The notes under the pieces are model-generated. The model saw nothing but the letters and a program-made list of their open reading frames with translations, searched no databases and was not told the DNA's origin. Below, piece after piece: positions 34,905 through 59,640 of a stretch of 64,000 nt of DNA. The stretch is taken from contig NW_022098001.1 in the NCBI RefSeq assembly GCF_002288925.2, positions 6,362,256-6,426,255 on the forward strand, in the 5' to 3' direction. The DNA comes from Delphinapterus leucas (lineage: Eukaryota; Chordata; Mammalia; Artiodactyla; Monodontidae). Position 1 is the first letter of the stretch, and each line of letters opens with the position of its first letter. A program made the translations under genes and the position numbers.

Positions 34905-35362
34905 CACAAGGCCCCACATGCTAGTAGACGGCCTCCTCCCGATCACCTCCACAACTTTCTGTTTCCCGTCCTTATGTCCTGACATCTCAGCTCCCAGGAG
35001 TTTTCTCACCCAGAGACAGCAACAGAGACATCAGGGATTTATTGGACAAGAGAAACTTACACATGAAGCAAGGTCCTGGAGCGACACCTCACTGTGCGTG
35101 GCAGACAGCAGGCAGGACATGGCAGCAGTCCTCACCACTCCGGGGAGAAGGCGGCTACCATTTATAGGGTGAATTGACGCCAGATTAGCTCATCAATTAC
35201 CAGGGAAACCAGCAGCTGGGGCAGGGGGCAAGTAGGTAGGCAGTTACTAATTAAGCCCTATCATTAAGAGGATTAGAGAGTCATGTGAGTAAAGCAGGGA
35301 CTGGTTGATGAGGGGAGGTACAGAGAGCAAGAGAACAGCCATCTTGAGGGCCTGACCATACA
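34905..35362 (-). repeat. 5' LTR of the provirus
   Basis: On the - strand it shows a TATA box (tttata at 35161-35166 on +) and a polyadenylation signal (tttatt at 35038-35043 on +) in the correct order. It ends in ca at 35361-35362. The inner boundary is approximate. Confidence 0.75.
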
Positions 35363-36530
35363 TCATAGCAAGCATCTTTTCTGACCACAGTGCTATGAGA
35401 CTAGAAATCAACTACAAGGAAAAAACTACCCAAAACACAAACACGTGGAAGCTAAACAATATGCTACTAAACAACAAACTGGCCATTGACGACATCAAAG
35501 AGGAAATAAGAAAATACCTGGAGACAAATGAAAATGAAAACACAATCCAAAATCTATGGAATGCAGCAAAAGCTGTTCTAAGAGAGTTTTATAGTGATAC
35601 AAGTCTACCTCAGAAAGCAAGAAAAATATCAAATCAACAATCTAACCTTACATCTAAAGGAACAACAAACAATACCCAAAGTTAGTTAAGGAAAGATATC
35701 AAGATCAGAGCAGAAATAAATGAAATAGTGACTAAAAAAAAAAATAGAAAAGATCAATGAAATTAAGACCTGGTTCTTTGAAAAGATAAACAAAATCGAT
35801 AAACCTTTAGCCAGACTCATCAAGAAAAAAAGAGAAGGCCCCCCCAAATAAAATCATAAACAAAAAGGCACAGTTACAACAAACACTACAGAAGTACAAA
35901 GGATCATAAGAGATTACAATGAACAACTATATGTCAATAAAGTGGACAAACTAGAAGAAGAGGACAAATTCCAATAAAGGTACAATCTCCTGACTGGATC
36001 AGGAAGAAGTAGAAAATATGAACAGATGAATGACCAGGAATGAAATTGAGTCTGTAGTAAAAAATCTCCCAACAAACAAAAAATCCCAGACCAGATGGCT
36101 TCACAGGTGAATTCTACCAAACATTTAAAGAACAGTTAACATCTACCCTTCTCAAACTATTTCAAAAAACTGCAGAGGAAGGAACTCTTCCGAACTTATT
36201 CTACGAGGCCAGCATCACCCTGATACCAAAACTAGACAAACAGAACACAAGAAAACAAAATTACAGGCCAATATCACTGATGAACACAGATGCAAAAATC
36301 CTCAACAAAATATTAGCAAACTGAATTCAACAACACATTAAGAGGATCATACACCATGATCAAGTGGGATTTATTCCAGGGATGAAAGAGATTCAATACC
36401 TACCAACCAATCAGTGTGACACACCACATTAACAAACTGAAGAATAGAAATCATATGAACAGCTCAATAGATGAAGAAAAATCTTTTGACAAAATTCAAC
36501 ATCTATTCACACACAAAAAAAGGCCACCTA
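35363..36530 (+). mobile_element. Old L1 ORF2 fragment, right of the ERV insertion
   Basis: Continues the ORF2 copy of 32901-32975 through the endonuclease/RT linker (KARKISNQQSNLT) and the first part of RT (…[19 protein letters not shown] text near 36085-36130) with many stops. Near 36510-36530 it jumps to L1 3' end sequence, so the middle and end of ORF2 are deleted. Confidence 0.8.
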
Positions 36531-37165
36531 CTGAATGAAAGAAGATATTTACAAAGACAAATATTGTTCGGTTTCACTTATATGTGGAATCTAAAAAACA
36601 AAACAAATGAATAAGCACAACAAAACAGAAACAAGAGTCATAGATTCAGAAAACAAATAGCTGGTTGCCAACCAGACTTATCATGGCGATTATTTTGAAA
36701 TGTATAGAAATATCGAATCACTATATTGTACAAAAGGAACTAACATAGCGTTGTAGGTCAATTAGGTTTCAAAAAGAAACAGACAAACTTATGGAAAAAG
36801 AGATCAGATTTGTGGTTACTAGGGGTGGGGACTGAGGGGAGGGGGAAGTGGATGAAAATAGTCAAAAGGTACAAACTTCCAGTTATAGAAATAAGTACTA
36901 GGGATGTAATGTACATGACAAATGTAATTGACACTGCTGTATGTTATCTGTGAAGGCTGTTAAGAAAGTAAGTTCTCATCAGAAGGAGAAAAAAAATTTT
37001 TTCTCTTTCTTTTATTTCGTAACTATATGAGATGATGGAGGTTCACTAAACTTATTGTGATAATCATTTCAAGATGTACTTAAGCCAAATCATTATGCCA
37101 TGCACCTTAAACTTATACAGTGCTGTATGTCAGTTATATCTCAAGGAAACTGGAAGGAAAAAAAA
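36531..37165 (+). mobile_element. Two L1 3' tails in tandem
   Basis: 'acttatatgtggaatctaaaaaacaaaac...' to about 36775 is one L1 3' end; 'ggggtggggactgagggg... cttatacagtgctgtatgtcagttatatctcaa' to about 37165 is another. Both are old L1M-type tails. Confidence 0.65.
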
Positions 37166-37745
37166 GTTTCATAAGATCCCATGCTGGCTAGGGTAGGGAG
37201 AACAGAAATTCTCCAACACTATTGGCAGGAGTGAAAATTGTCATAATAATTGAGGGTAAGTCAGTGATATATCAAAATTTGAAACATGCTTCCTCTTGGA
37301 CCCAGGGATAATTTGCCCTACAGGCACTCTTGAAGAAATGCCCCAGGACATACTGTGTGTGCAAGGAAATTTCACTGCAGCATTGTTTGAAACAGTGGGA
37401 ATAGAAAGCAATGTTAACCGTCAGTCACTAGGGTCTAGCTAACTAAATGATGATCTATTACTACAATGGAATGCTGTGCAACTGTTTACGAGGATGAGGT
37501 AAACATACATTTGTCTACATGAAAAGACATTCTTGGGACTTCCCTGGTGATCCAGTGGTTAAGACTCTGTGCTTCCACTGCAGGGGGGAACGGGTTCGAT
37601 CCCTGGTCGGGGAACTAAGATCCTGCATGCTGCACTAGTGGCCAAAAAAAAAAAGACAAAAAAACAAAAAAAATCCCACAAAACAACAACAACAAAGATG
37701 TTCTTAATGTTAAATGAAAGATAAAAACATGTTTCAGAACACTAA
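37166..37745 (+). mobile_element. Very old L1 fragment
   Basis: 'ctacaatggaatgctgtgcaactgttt' and 'cactgcagcattgtttgaaac' are old L1 ORF2 C-terminal text. The SINE at 37535-37695 interrupts it. Confidence 0.55.
37535..37695 (+). mobile_element. tRNA-Glu-derived SINE (short type)
   Basis: Head gggacttccctggtgatccagtggtt, box B-like gggttcgatccctgg, A-rich end. Similar 10-bp duplications (agacattctt 37525-37534, agatgttctt 37696-37705) flank it. Confidence 0.85.
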
Positions 37746-38095
37746 AAAAGCAGAAGAGTTCTCTTGCTAGTCTGGAAGCAAAACAGCCATATTGAGATAG
37801 GAGGGGCTGCGTGGCAAGGCCCTGAGAACGACCTCCAGGTGCTGAGAGCCATCCCCAGCTGACAGCAAGAGAACAGGGACGTTAATCATGCAGCTGCAAG
37901 GCACCGAGTTCTGCTAACGACCACATGACCTGTGCAGAGGACCCTGAGCCCCAGATGAGATTGCAGCCTCAGCCAACACTTTGATTTCAGCACGGTGACA
38001 CCCTGAGCAGAGGACTCAGCTAACCTGTGCCTAGATCCTTGACCCACAGAAACCAGGGGATAAAGACATTTCTGTTATTTTAAACACATAGTCTC
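37746..38095 (+). repeat. Ancient repeat, right half
   Basis: Continues the repeat of 32657-32900 with 'gtggcaaggccctgagaacgacc', 'gctgacagcaagagaacaggga', 'caacactttgatttcagc' and the end 'gacccacagaaaccaggggataaa'. The break is the insertion site of the L1/ERV block. Confidence 0.6.
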
Positions 38096-38521
38096 ATCTT
38101 CCAATTCTGTGGAAACATTGTTGTATCCCCTGGCAGAAGCATTCCCTTATTGGATACTTAGATATCCAAACCAGCAGAGCTCAAAGTTGTCAGGACAGGA
38201 AGCAAAAATCTGCAAATGGGTTATAAGATGTAATAGTGAGAGAAGCCACTTCCACTTCTGCCATTTGTATTCTGGCTATAGGAGCGAGAACACCATGTAA
38301 TGCTTTCTGATCCAAAGCATATACTGCACCTGTAAGACAGAACCCCATTCTTTCGGGATGTTGTCTACCAACTGGTACCATCAATGAGTCCTCAGTAAGC
38401 CATTTCCCCTCTCATTTAGGCCAGTCACTCCCAGGTGATGGGGGATGTGGAAAGACGAGTTTATTCCATGGGACAAGCCCTATCGCTGCACTTCTTCGCT
38501 GTGACATGAAGTTTCTTGATC
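38096..38521. other. Gene-free stretch
   Basis: No gene or named repeat recognised. Confidence 0.4.
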
Positions 38522-38540
38522 AGAAACAATGCTGTTTAGA

Positions 38541-38748
38541 GACTTACCTGGTGGTCCAGCAGTTAAGACTCCGCGATCCCAATGCAGGGGGGCCTGGGTT
38601 CAATCCCTGGTCAGGGAACTAGATACTGCACATCGCAACTAAAGATACCGCACGCGGCAATGAAGATCCCACATGCTGCAACTAAGAACCAGCACAGCCA
38701 AATTAAAAACAAAAAATTATATATATATATATATATTTATGTATAAAA
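38541..38748 (+). mobile_element. tRNA-Glu-derived SINE with an (AT)n tail
   Basis: Head gagacttacctggtggtcc, box B-like gggttcaatccctgg, tail with a ttatatatat run (38717-38737). Flanked by imperfect duplications of agaaacaatgctgtttaga (38522-38540 and 38749-38766). Confidence 0.88.
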
Positions 38749-38769
38749 GAAACAATCCTGTTTAGAATG

Positions 38770-39339
38770 TAAGGTGGTGGATAAGGCATTCTTGAGTCCA
38801 TGAATGGTAGTGCTAGCATAAGCATTAAGGGCAGGGAAGACAAATGTGTATCCAGAATATATGTCTATTTCCATGAGAACAGATCTCTGCCCCTCCATGA
38901 CAGAAGTCCAGGGTAATCAGCCTGCCACTAGGTGACTGGCTTGTCCCCCTGGGAATGATGCCATATTAGAGACTCCAGGCTGGACTCTCTGTTGGCCCAT
39001 TAGGCACTCAGCAGAAGCACTAGCCGGGCCAGCCTTAGTAAGGGAAATTACATGTTGTCGAATCCATACATAACCTCCATCCTTGCCACCTCAGCCTCTT
39101 TGTTTAGGGGTCTATTGAACTAGCACTGGAGTGCTGGGGAAAGAAGCTGACTCACATCCATAGCGAGTTACTTTGTCCACCTCATCATTAAGAGCCTCTT
39201 ATGCAGTTGATGTCCTTTGGTGGGCATTCACATGGGACACAAATACCTTCACAGTCTGTGCCAATTCAAAGAGATCTTAACTAATGTTCTGGTCTCCACT
39301 CAATATGTCCTTAATCCCAGTCCCCACTTGTCACAATTT
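38770..39339. other. Gene-free stretch
   Basis: No gene, RNA or repeat family identified. Confidence 0.35.
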
Positions 39340-40440
39340 TTACCCATCTTGGTTAACTTCTACCTGTCTTCAACATGATTTCATCTAGACCCCCTCTCAC
39401 CCACTTTTCCTTTCCAGGTTATTCTGAAGCAAATTCCAGACATCATATCACTTTATCTTGAATATTTCTGTATCTCTAAAATATAAGTGCTATTTTTAAA
39501 TAACCACAATACTACTTCACACCAAACCCCCAAATCATTTTATATCAAATATCTATCAATGTTTAAACGTCCTGAACTACCTCAAGCACCCAAATAAAGT
39601 CAAACACCGAAAAGAGTTGATATCTATTCAACCTTTTAATCCATGTTTTCCTTTTTCTCTTTTGTTGCAGTATATTTGTTGAAGAAACCCAGCTGTCTTT
39701 CAAGTTTCCCATAGTCCTGCTTTGCTGATTATAATCCTGATATGTCAATTAACATATTCTTCTATCCCCTGTATTGCCTAAAATTTAACGGTTGTATCTG
39801 GAGGCTAAATCAGATCCAGGTTTGATTCTTTCTTGCAAAACAACTTCTCGGGTAGTGTAACGTGCTTTCCTTAGGGGGCACGTAGTCTTCTTCTCATGCT
39901 GGAATGTTATCGGTCATTGATGATCATTGCTAAAGCCCTAAAATCATGCAGGGTTGAAAAGAGGGATATCCTATCACTTTCTTCATTTGTTATCTATACC
40001 AATATATAGTGCTATAAAATACACACACACACACACACACACACATTCTATAGAGAAATTTTCCTTCATCAACAAGTTGGTTACCCAGAAGTACAGTTCC
40101 TGTAGAGAAAGCAGAACAAATGCTTTGCTTTTTCCCCCAAATTTCAAAGTAACAAGTTGATTTCCTGGCATCCTCTAAGTTGACCAATGAATTTTATTTT
40201 AATATCATTATGAACTCATGCATTTAAACATACCTGATGTGTTTCAAACCATTCCAGTTGTTATCTTCATTGATGCTCAAATCGTATCATCTCTGCCAGT
40301 GAGAACCAATCCACATTGGCTCTTGGATCCTGTTGAGTTGTCTTTCATAGTTGCCAAATGGTATATAGAGATCACAATCTGGGCATTACTAGTTTGGTCA
40401 TTATTTCTAGGTCTTTTCAGTAAACAAAGCTAGGAGATTC
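39340..40440. mobile_element. Probable very old L1M-type fragment
   Basis: 'ttctgaagcaaattccagacatcatatcactttatc', 'tatatttgttgaagaaacccagctgtc' and 'ctggaggctaaatcagatccaggtttgat' match a common old LINE 3' region in mammals. A (CA)13 microsatellite lies at 40021-40046. Family and strand were not settled. Confidence 0.5.
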
Positions 40441-40954
40441 TATTGTTAATTGTTTTATAGCTTTACTTAAGACAAAGTAACTTATGAGTTCATACTGACA
40501 CTTCCAAGTCAAGCCCAGGATTTACTTAACTTTATCAGTCTTACACCTGTACTTACTTCTTCATGAATTCTTTCTGATCACCTCAGCCAGAAGTGATAGG
40601 TCATTCTTTGAATTATACCACCTCTTCAACAACTTTTGTCACAATCAACATATTAATCTTTGATTTGTTATTTTTGTATCTTAGTTTCCCTACCAAATGG
40701 TAAGCAATTTGAGACCAGAGTCCCCGTCTTTTTACTCTTTGTTAAATTAAGATAAAATTTCTCAAGTGCTAGTGCATTTCCTGACACATAAATATCACTT
40801 TCTCTTTGAATCCCTCAAAATATGGAACAGGACTATTGTACTAAAAAAACATGATTGTCAAACGGATAAATACAAAATCAGGTTTATCCTCAACTCTCCA
40901 GATATAAAGTACCAGAAACCCTGATTTTAGTGGCAATTACGTTACAGATATTAA

Positions 40955-41344
40955 GGTTGTTTGAAATAAGTTTTATTTCACAGATATTAAACAATTCTGA
41001 ACATTTACAACTTATACAAAGACTGGTAGCTTTTATATCTTAAAAAGTGCTACACTAAGAGAACAGGAAAGAAACGGAGACCACAATAACATTCCAAATT
41101 ATAGGTTCAGGGAATGGGAATATGAAGAAAGTATTTTAATCTTCTACAAAATCCCAAAACCAGTTTTGATGGGAGGAAAATGAATACTGGATCTAAAAAC
41201 AGTGTGAAATCACACTTTGGTCTGTAAACACATTTAATTTTGTTTTTTCATTCAGATGTACACATAAAAATTATATAAGGGGTCACAAAAATGAACCATT
41301 CAAAGGTATAATACAAGAGAGGTAGGGAACAAAAATGAAAGGAT
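40955..41344 (-). other. CTHRC1: CTHRC1 3'UTR with polyadenylation signal
   Basis: About 390 nt after the CTHRC1 stop on the - strand. A tttatt at 40972-40977 (AATAAA on the gene strand) sits near the end, and the length is typical of this gene's 3'UTR as I remember it. Another AATAAA overlaps the stop codon itself (41345-41351) and is probably not used. Confidence 0.65.
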
Positions 41345-54320
<12,976 letters not shown>

Positions 54321-54321
54321 C

Positions 54322-54490
54322 AGGACTGGCTGCATAATATGTGGAGCCCGGTGCACATAAAAATTCAGGGTCCTTTGTTAAAAAATTATTAAGAATTTCA
54401 AGACAGTGTTAACAGAGAAATACAACAAGCATGGGACCTGCCTTAGTGCAGCCACACGGGCTGCTCACCCATGAAACCAGCCCTGTGTAA
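54322..54490. mobile_element. Probable DNA-transposon fossil (MITE-like)
   Basis: Near-inverted ends ccaggactgg (54322 region) and accagccctg (54476 region), with old-repeat text 'ttaaaaaattattaagaatttcaaga' inside. Family not assigned. Confidence 0.5.
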
Positions 54491-55146
54491 AGCTGAACAG
54501 GCTCCCAGCTGATGCCCTTATGTAGCCAAACCAGTGTAGTGGCAGCAGTCTACAGGCTGGAGAGGAGAAGAGGGTACCACCAGAGTCTGTCTTCTATCCA
54601 CAATTCTTGCTGCTGTTACTGCCGCCGCTACTACCACCCAGTGACTTCAGATGGTCCCTTTCTGTGTGAATTTGGGTCAAGATTAGCAATTAGCTAATCC
54701 TGTGTTAACATCCATGTGTTTTGAATCTACACATTCACATAGTTAATTAAGTTACACTGCAAGATAAGTAAACCAGATACTGTTATCTATATTTCAAATA
54801 TATAATAATGTATAAGTGCTTTACAGCATACAGAGGGCTTTCATATACCCTGTCTCTCAGATCCTAAAATTATCATAAAAGTACTCCCACTATGGGTTTG
54901 ATTAACTTCACTCTCTCTATGCTTACTTCTATACGTCTGTGGGTTTGCAAAGTCATTTTTCCTACTACCTCTGGAATTTGAGTTTTCTTGGTTTAAAACT
55001 TAGACCCATTCTACCATTATAGATTTTTAGTTTATATTGGGGATTATGGATTAAAGTCCTAGTTGCTATTTCCAGAGTGATCTTTCCTGAAGATTTCCAA
55101 ATGTTCTACATATTTTCTGTTCAAATATTTAACTTTTTTTCCTATC
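54491..55146. other. Gene-free intergenic stretch
   Basis: No feature recognised. Confidence 0.4.
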
Positions 55147-55154
55147 GAACTATT

Positions 55155-55300
55155 TTTTTTAATTAAAAAAAAATTTTTTTTTAATTTTTGGCTGTCTCAC
55201 GTGGCATGCAGGATCTTGGTTCCTCAACTGGGGATAGAGCCTGTGCCCCCTGCAGTGGAAACACAGAGTCTTAACCACTGGACCACCAGGGAAGTCCCAC
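55155..55300 (-). mobile_element. Short tRNA-Glu SINE
   Basis: Reverse SINE ending 'ttaaccactggaccaccagggaagtccc'; gaactatt repeated at 55147-55154 and 55305-55312. Confidence 0.85.
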
Positions 55301-55376
55301 TAGTGAACTATTAATGCATTTCTTATGTCATAAAAACGCCTTTTTTAATAGATTTTTTTTCATACAGTTAGTAACT

Positions 55377-55697
55377 TTTTTTTTAAATTTTATTTTTGGC
55401 TGCATTGGGTTTTTGTTGCTGCATGTGGGCTTTGTCTAGTTGCGGCGAGCGGGGGCTACTCTTTGCTGCGGTGTGCTGGCTTCTCATTGTGGTGGCTTCT
55501 CTTGTTGCAGAGCACGGGCTTTAGGCGTGCAGGCTTCAGTAGTTGTGGCTCGCGGGCTCTAGAGTGCAGGCTCAATAGTTGTGGCGCACGGCCCCAGCTG
55601 CTCCGCGGCATGTGGGATCATCCCAGACCAGGGCTCGAACCCGTGTCCCCTGCATTGGCAGGCAGATTCTCAACCACTGCACCACCAGGGAAGCCCC
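55377..55697 (-). mobile_element. Long-form CHR SINE
   Basis: About 320 bp in reverse, with the long-subtype end (tttggctgcattgggtttttg) and the head 'ctgcaccaccagggaagcccc'. Target duplication not clear. Confidence 0.88.
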
Positions 55698-55984
55698 CTA
55701 GGTGTATCTTTGATGCATCAGTTGATGATAAACATTTCAAAGTATCACATAATCACCGCCTGTCAGTCCAAAATTTCATTTCAGCAGCATTTCTATCTTT
55801 GTAAACAGTATCTGTGCAATTATTTGATAATTTTTTCGTATCTTCTAAAAAAGTAGTGATAGTAATGATAAGAACTCTTAAACTTCGTATAGTTGAGATA
55901 CATATAGAAATAAATGGGCTGAAAGTGCCAATTGTTTAGAATCAATGGGACACTTACTAGAATTAAGGGGGAAGGACTTTTGTA

Positions 55985-57090
55985 TTAGTCAAGGTCAAGG
56001 TCTAGTCAGAGTAACATAAACCATGCTAGATATTTCAACCAGAGGAGATTTAATACAGGATATTGTATTGTATTTCCAGATGTTGGAAAGCCAGGATGCT
56101 GAGGTAAACCAGACAGTTACTGAAGGAAGCAGCTGCCACACCTAGGGCTGGAATCCAAAAGCGAAGAGTCTCTGGGGGAGGTCCTAGAAGGTAGAGCTTG
56201 GAAGAAGTCCCAACCCCAAATCTAGGGCGCCTAGTTGGTCCTTAGATTTCTGGCTGGAGCGCCGAATGCATAGTATTTGGACCACCAAGGAGGTCATGGG
56301 CAGCTGGTGCTGGTACCTCCGAGGGAGTATAACATGGCTGCTGCCAAGAGAAGCTGGAGGCTGAAGCTGGGGGCTAAAGCTCTGGCTATCCTCTGCTGAG
56401 TTACTTACTCAGTACTTTTACCTGGTACTTATAAAGTGCTCAATATACATTAGCTATTATTATTTTTATTATAAAAGTAGGGGATTCTGTATAAAATTAA
56501 AGGAAGCCTTGATTTAATAGATGACAACCTACAAAACAATTATATCATTCAGGATCCAATTAGGACACAGAAACCACTCTGGGTATTTAAAACAGAAGGA
56601 ATTTAATGTAGGAAGTTGACCACAAAGGCTAGAAGCTCAGCAGGGGACAGTGAAGCAACCCCAGACTGGTCATAGCTATAAGCTGCTACCACTCCTAAGC
56701 TGGAGAGACATAGGTGACCAGTCAAAGCTGGGATCATACTGGGCTTGTCCATTGGAAGCTGGAACCAAGGAAGAGATGAAGCCACTACCAGAGAGGGAAG
56801 ATGATCAGTACTCTGGCTTCTCCCCTTTTGCCACCCTCCAATTTCTGATGGACCAGACCCAGCTAGAGGAAGAGAAAGGAAGGGAGGGAGGGAGGGAGAA
56901 GAAAGGAAAAGTAGTGATATTAATGATAAGAGCCTGGGAAACAGACAGAAGCCTGGAAACAGCCTGCAGAGGTCAGCCTCCTGGGATACAGAGCAGGGCA
57001 GGAGAAGCACAAAGAACGGTACTGAGGGCACACAGCACTGATAAGTCCTGAAACGGGGGACTGAATTCCTCCCTCCACTGGCTCAAGTTC
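55985..57090. repeat. Two related ancient repeat copies in tandem
   Basis: Around 55990-56060 and 56548-56620 the same order recurs (…cagagta/cacagaaac… gatatttcaaccagaggagatttaatacagg / gggtatttaaaacagaaggaatttaatgtagg), followed by similar glycine-codon-rich text. An old interspersed repeat; family not assigned. A (GGGA)n run is at about 56882-56900. Confidence 0.35.
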
Positions 57091-58233
57091 ACACATGCAC
57101 ACACAGTCAGCAATAAAATCCAACAGTGTAGTGGCTTCATCTACATTCCTAAATCCCTAGATTACCAGACTGTTCAAATCGGTATTAAATGGTTAATCTA
57201 CCCACACCCTGCACTGATAGACATTAAATACACATTTCCCTTACCAGCTCACGAGTGACTGGAATTTTTATAGTCCTAAAAGAATAAAATTTCATGGAAA
57301 ATTATAGAACCGAAATCATTGATGAAAGATGAGTAAGAGTCCCTTGCCCACGATCATGGCAAGTACATTCTACATGCATCCTGTTTTATTTGTGCATATG
57401 TATACAGCTGGAAACTGGCATCCTTTGCAGTGCTTGAGGGCAAGCCCTGGTCTGTGCTAGACCAGAAGAGTTACACTTCGAGTTACATTTCCTTTATTCT
57501 GAGTCACAGCATGCTACATGCTTTCTACTTGGGTAGTCTTGCATTTCCTGTCAAATCTTCTTCCTTTTTCTTAAGTTACCCAAAGCTGTGGACTTTCTTT
57601 CCCTCTTCATTATGCCCTGTGTACAGAGGTTTTAAAATCAGCATCCTCTGAACAGACTCTGCATTGTAAGAATTCCTTAGAAAATTCTTCACCGTGGACA
57701 TCTGTGTTTGAAAATGGTCAAGATTAAAGACATTTCTGGACAGTTCAGATGAGTCTTTGCAGCCTGTGTCTCTTTCCAGGCACAAAGCACTGTCTGTTTT
57801 ATGACAAAAGAAAGCCAAAGTAAGCAGGATATTTGGAATTACATCTTAAAACATTTAGGTTTACAAAATACATCTAGGTCTCCTGTCCCCCCCCACAGAT
57901 ATCCAACCCCAGCAGCTAAAACGTGGATTCTGGTTACTTTTTTTCTCCAGCTCCCCTGATATGATTGCTTTGTTGATATAAAGTCAGACCATTGCAATGG
58001 AAATTGAAATAAGCCAGTAATATTAATCTCCTCCCTCACCTATCAGAGTTTTTATGAAATGACAAAGCAAGCTGAATGCAGTTTTACAACTCCCAAATCT
58101 GTCCAATAGAGGATGCTAAACAGTGACAAAATGGGAATTGACTGGTGACAGGTGAGAGAAAGAGATCAAGAGGTTTGGATACAAAACACGAAATGGGTAA
58201 ATGTCCAAAGAAAAAACAAAAGTTAATGGAATA
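57091..58233. other. Gene-free intergenic stretch
   Basis: No gene or named repeat seen. Confidence 0.4.
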
Positions 58234-58526
58234 GGGGACTTCCGTGGTGGTGCAATGGTTAAGAATCCACCTGCCAATGCAGGGGACACGGGTTCAAACC
58301 CTGGTCCGGGAAGATCCCACATGCCACAGAGCAACAAATCTCGTGCACCACAACTACTGAGCCTGCGCTCTAGAGCCGGTGCTCTGCAACAAGAGAAGCC
58401 ACCACAATGAGAAGCCCGCGCACCACAACACAGAGTAGCCCCCGTTCGCCGCAACTACAGAAAGCCGGTGTGCAGCAACAGACCCAATGCAGCCAAAAAT
58501 TAATTAATTAATTAATTAATTTTTAA
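58234..58526 (+). mobile_element. Long-form CHR SINE with (TTAA)n tail
   Basis: Head ggggacttccgtggtggtgcaatgg, long-subtype end 'gacccaatgcagccaaaaa', then a (TTAA)n run (58499-58520). Flanks share aaagttaatg (58219-58228 and 58528-58537). Confidence 0.9.
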
Positions 58527-58539
58527 AAAAGTTAATGAA

Positions 58540-59105
58540 TAATTCATTGTCAATTATGGCATAAAAGTTAGTGGTCATAGGACTTGCTACCCACTGTGTA
58601 GAATTTAAGTCTAGACAAACTCCCTTCCCATGTTCCTTACCATGATTTGAAAATAACCCTTTGGCAACATTAATAATACTTTGGCAGTATTATCAGAATC
58701 ATCAGAATTACAGAATTATCAGTGTTGTCAGAAACATCCTCTTACCACTTTCCCTTCTAACTCTTGGCTAGATTAATGATTCCTATTTTTATGGACCCTG
58801 CCCCCCCCTTTATTTATGGATTCTATGGAAAGCATGTTTGAAATTTATAGGTGACCCAAAGCTGGAAGAGATAGCTCAAGTTGTCTGCACTAAAGCCAGA
58901 TGGGAAAGATCAGCTTTGCAGCAGTTTCTGAGAAAAAGATCAGGGAGGATAGATCTGGGGGTGAGGGGAGCAGGGCGGAATTAGCCACTGGCTAAGTGAA
59001 AACCAAAGAGTTGTTATACAGAGGAAAGTCATCTGACACTGAATAATGAGAGAGAATAAAAAGTCTCACTTATTCATTAAACAGATATAAAAGTCTACTC
59101 ACCCC
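58540..59105. other. Gene-free intergenic stretch
   Basis: No feature recognised. Confidence 0.4.
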
Positions 59106-59640
59106 ATCCATATACAAATTTCCTTTGGATCTTAAATTCACCGATTAGATGCTGCCAGTAGTTGTGTGTGACTCCCACACCAGGGGTGATAAGAAACTCC
59201 CTGGAGCTTGACCTCCTCAGGGTTTCATTGTGAAATCTCTTCATTAGGTAACTGGAGTCTTTGGCACGGACCTTAATTTTTAAGTGACCGCTCCCTCGAG
59301 CATCACAGGAAATCTGTACTCGTGTCCTAGTGCTTGCTACTACTTCCGTTTAGGTAGAGTTCTTCTGAGAGCCGGGTCACAACCTCAGCATCTGCTAGGT
59401 ATGTCTCCAGGAGCTTCAGCTTCTTGGTAATCCTTTGTTAAGTGTCTGATGACACGTCAGGGCTGTGTTTGGAATGTCAGATTCTGGGGCTACCTCCCAG
59501 TCCCCTTGCCTCCCCAGCCCATATTCATGCACGTAGACAAAGGCAAAGTCCTGAATTTCTGCTCTGATTGTAATTATATGGCTCCATATTTCACAAGTAT
59601 CAAGGCCAGGATGATGTAGCTACTATAAACAAAGGTAATC
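59106..59640 (-). pseudogene. Antisense coding-like stretch, unidentified, frameshifted
   Basis: On the - strand three consecutive open stretches read like protein and follow each other across two probable frameshifts. First, about 59465-59600, with RAEIQDFAFVYVHEYGLG and GDWEVAPESDIPNTALTCHQ. Then about 59335-59435, with ITKKLKLLETYLADAEVVTR. Then about 59115-59335, with VQISCDARGSGHLKIKV and SREFLITPGVGVTHNYWQHL. The composition, with charged residues and few repeats, suggests a decayed processed copy of a cellular gene. I do not recognise the family. It could also be chance. Confidence 0.3.

Larger units (their letters stand above)
32976..35362 (-). mobile_element. ERV-L-like provirus, internally deleted, - strand
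   Basis: Ends are TG (32976) and CA (35362), with a 5-bp target duplication tcata on both sides (32971-32975, 35363-35367). Two related LTRs lie at 32976-33394 and about 34905-35362. In the - orientation a purine-rich tract (aagggtggag) directly precedes the 3' LTR at 33395-33404. Between the LTRs are about 1.5 kb with reverse-transcriptase and integrase-like remnants; gag, protease and the start of pol are missing, so the RT remnant lies right beside the 5' LTR. The pol style and 5-bp duplication suggest class III (ERV-L). Confidence 0.85.

Noticed and set aside
40021..40046. Possible CRISPR-like or regulatory repeat
   Set aside because: Plain (CA)13 microsatellite.
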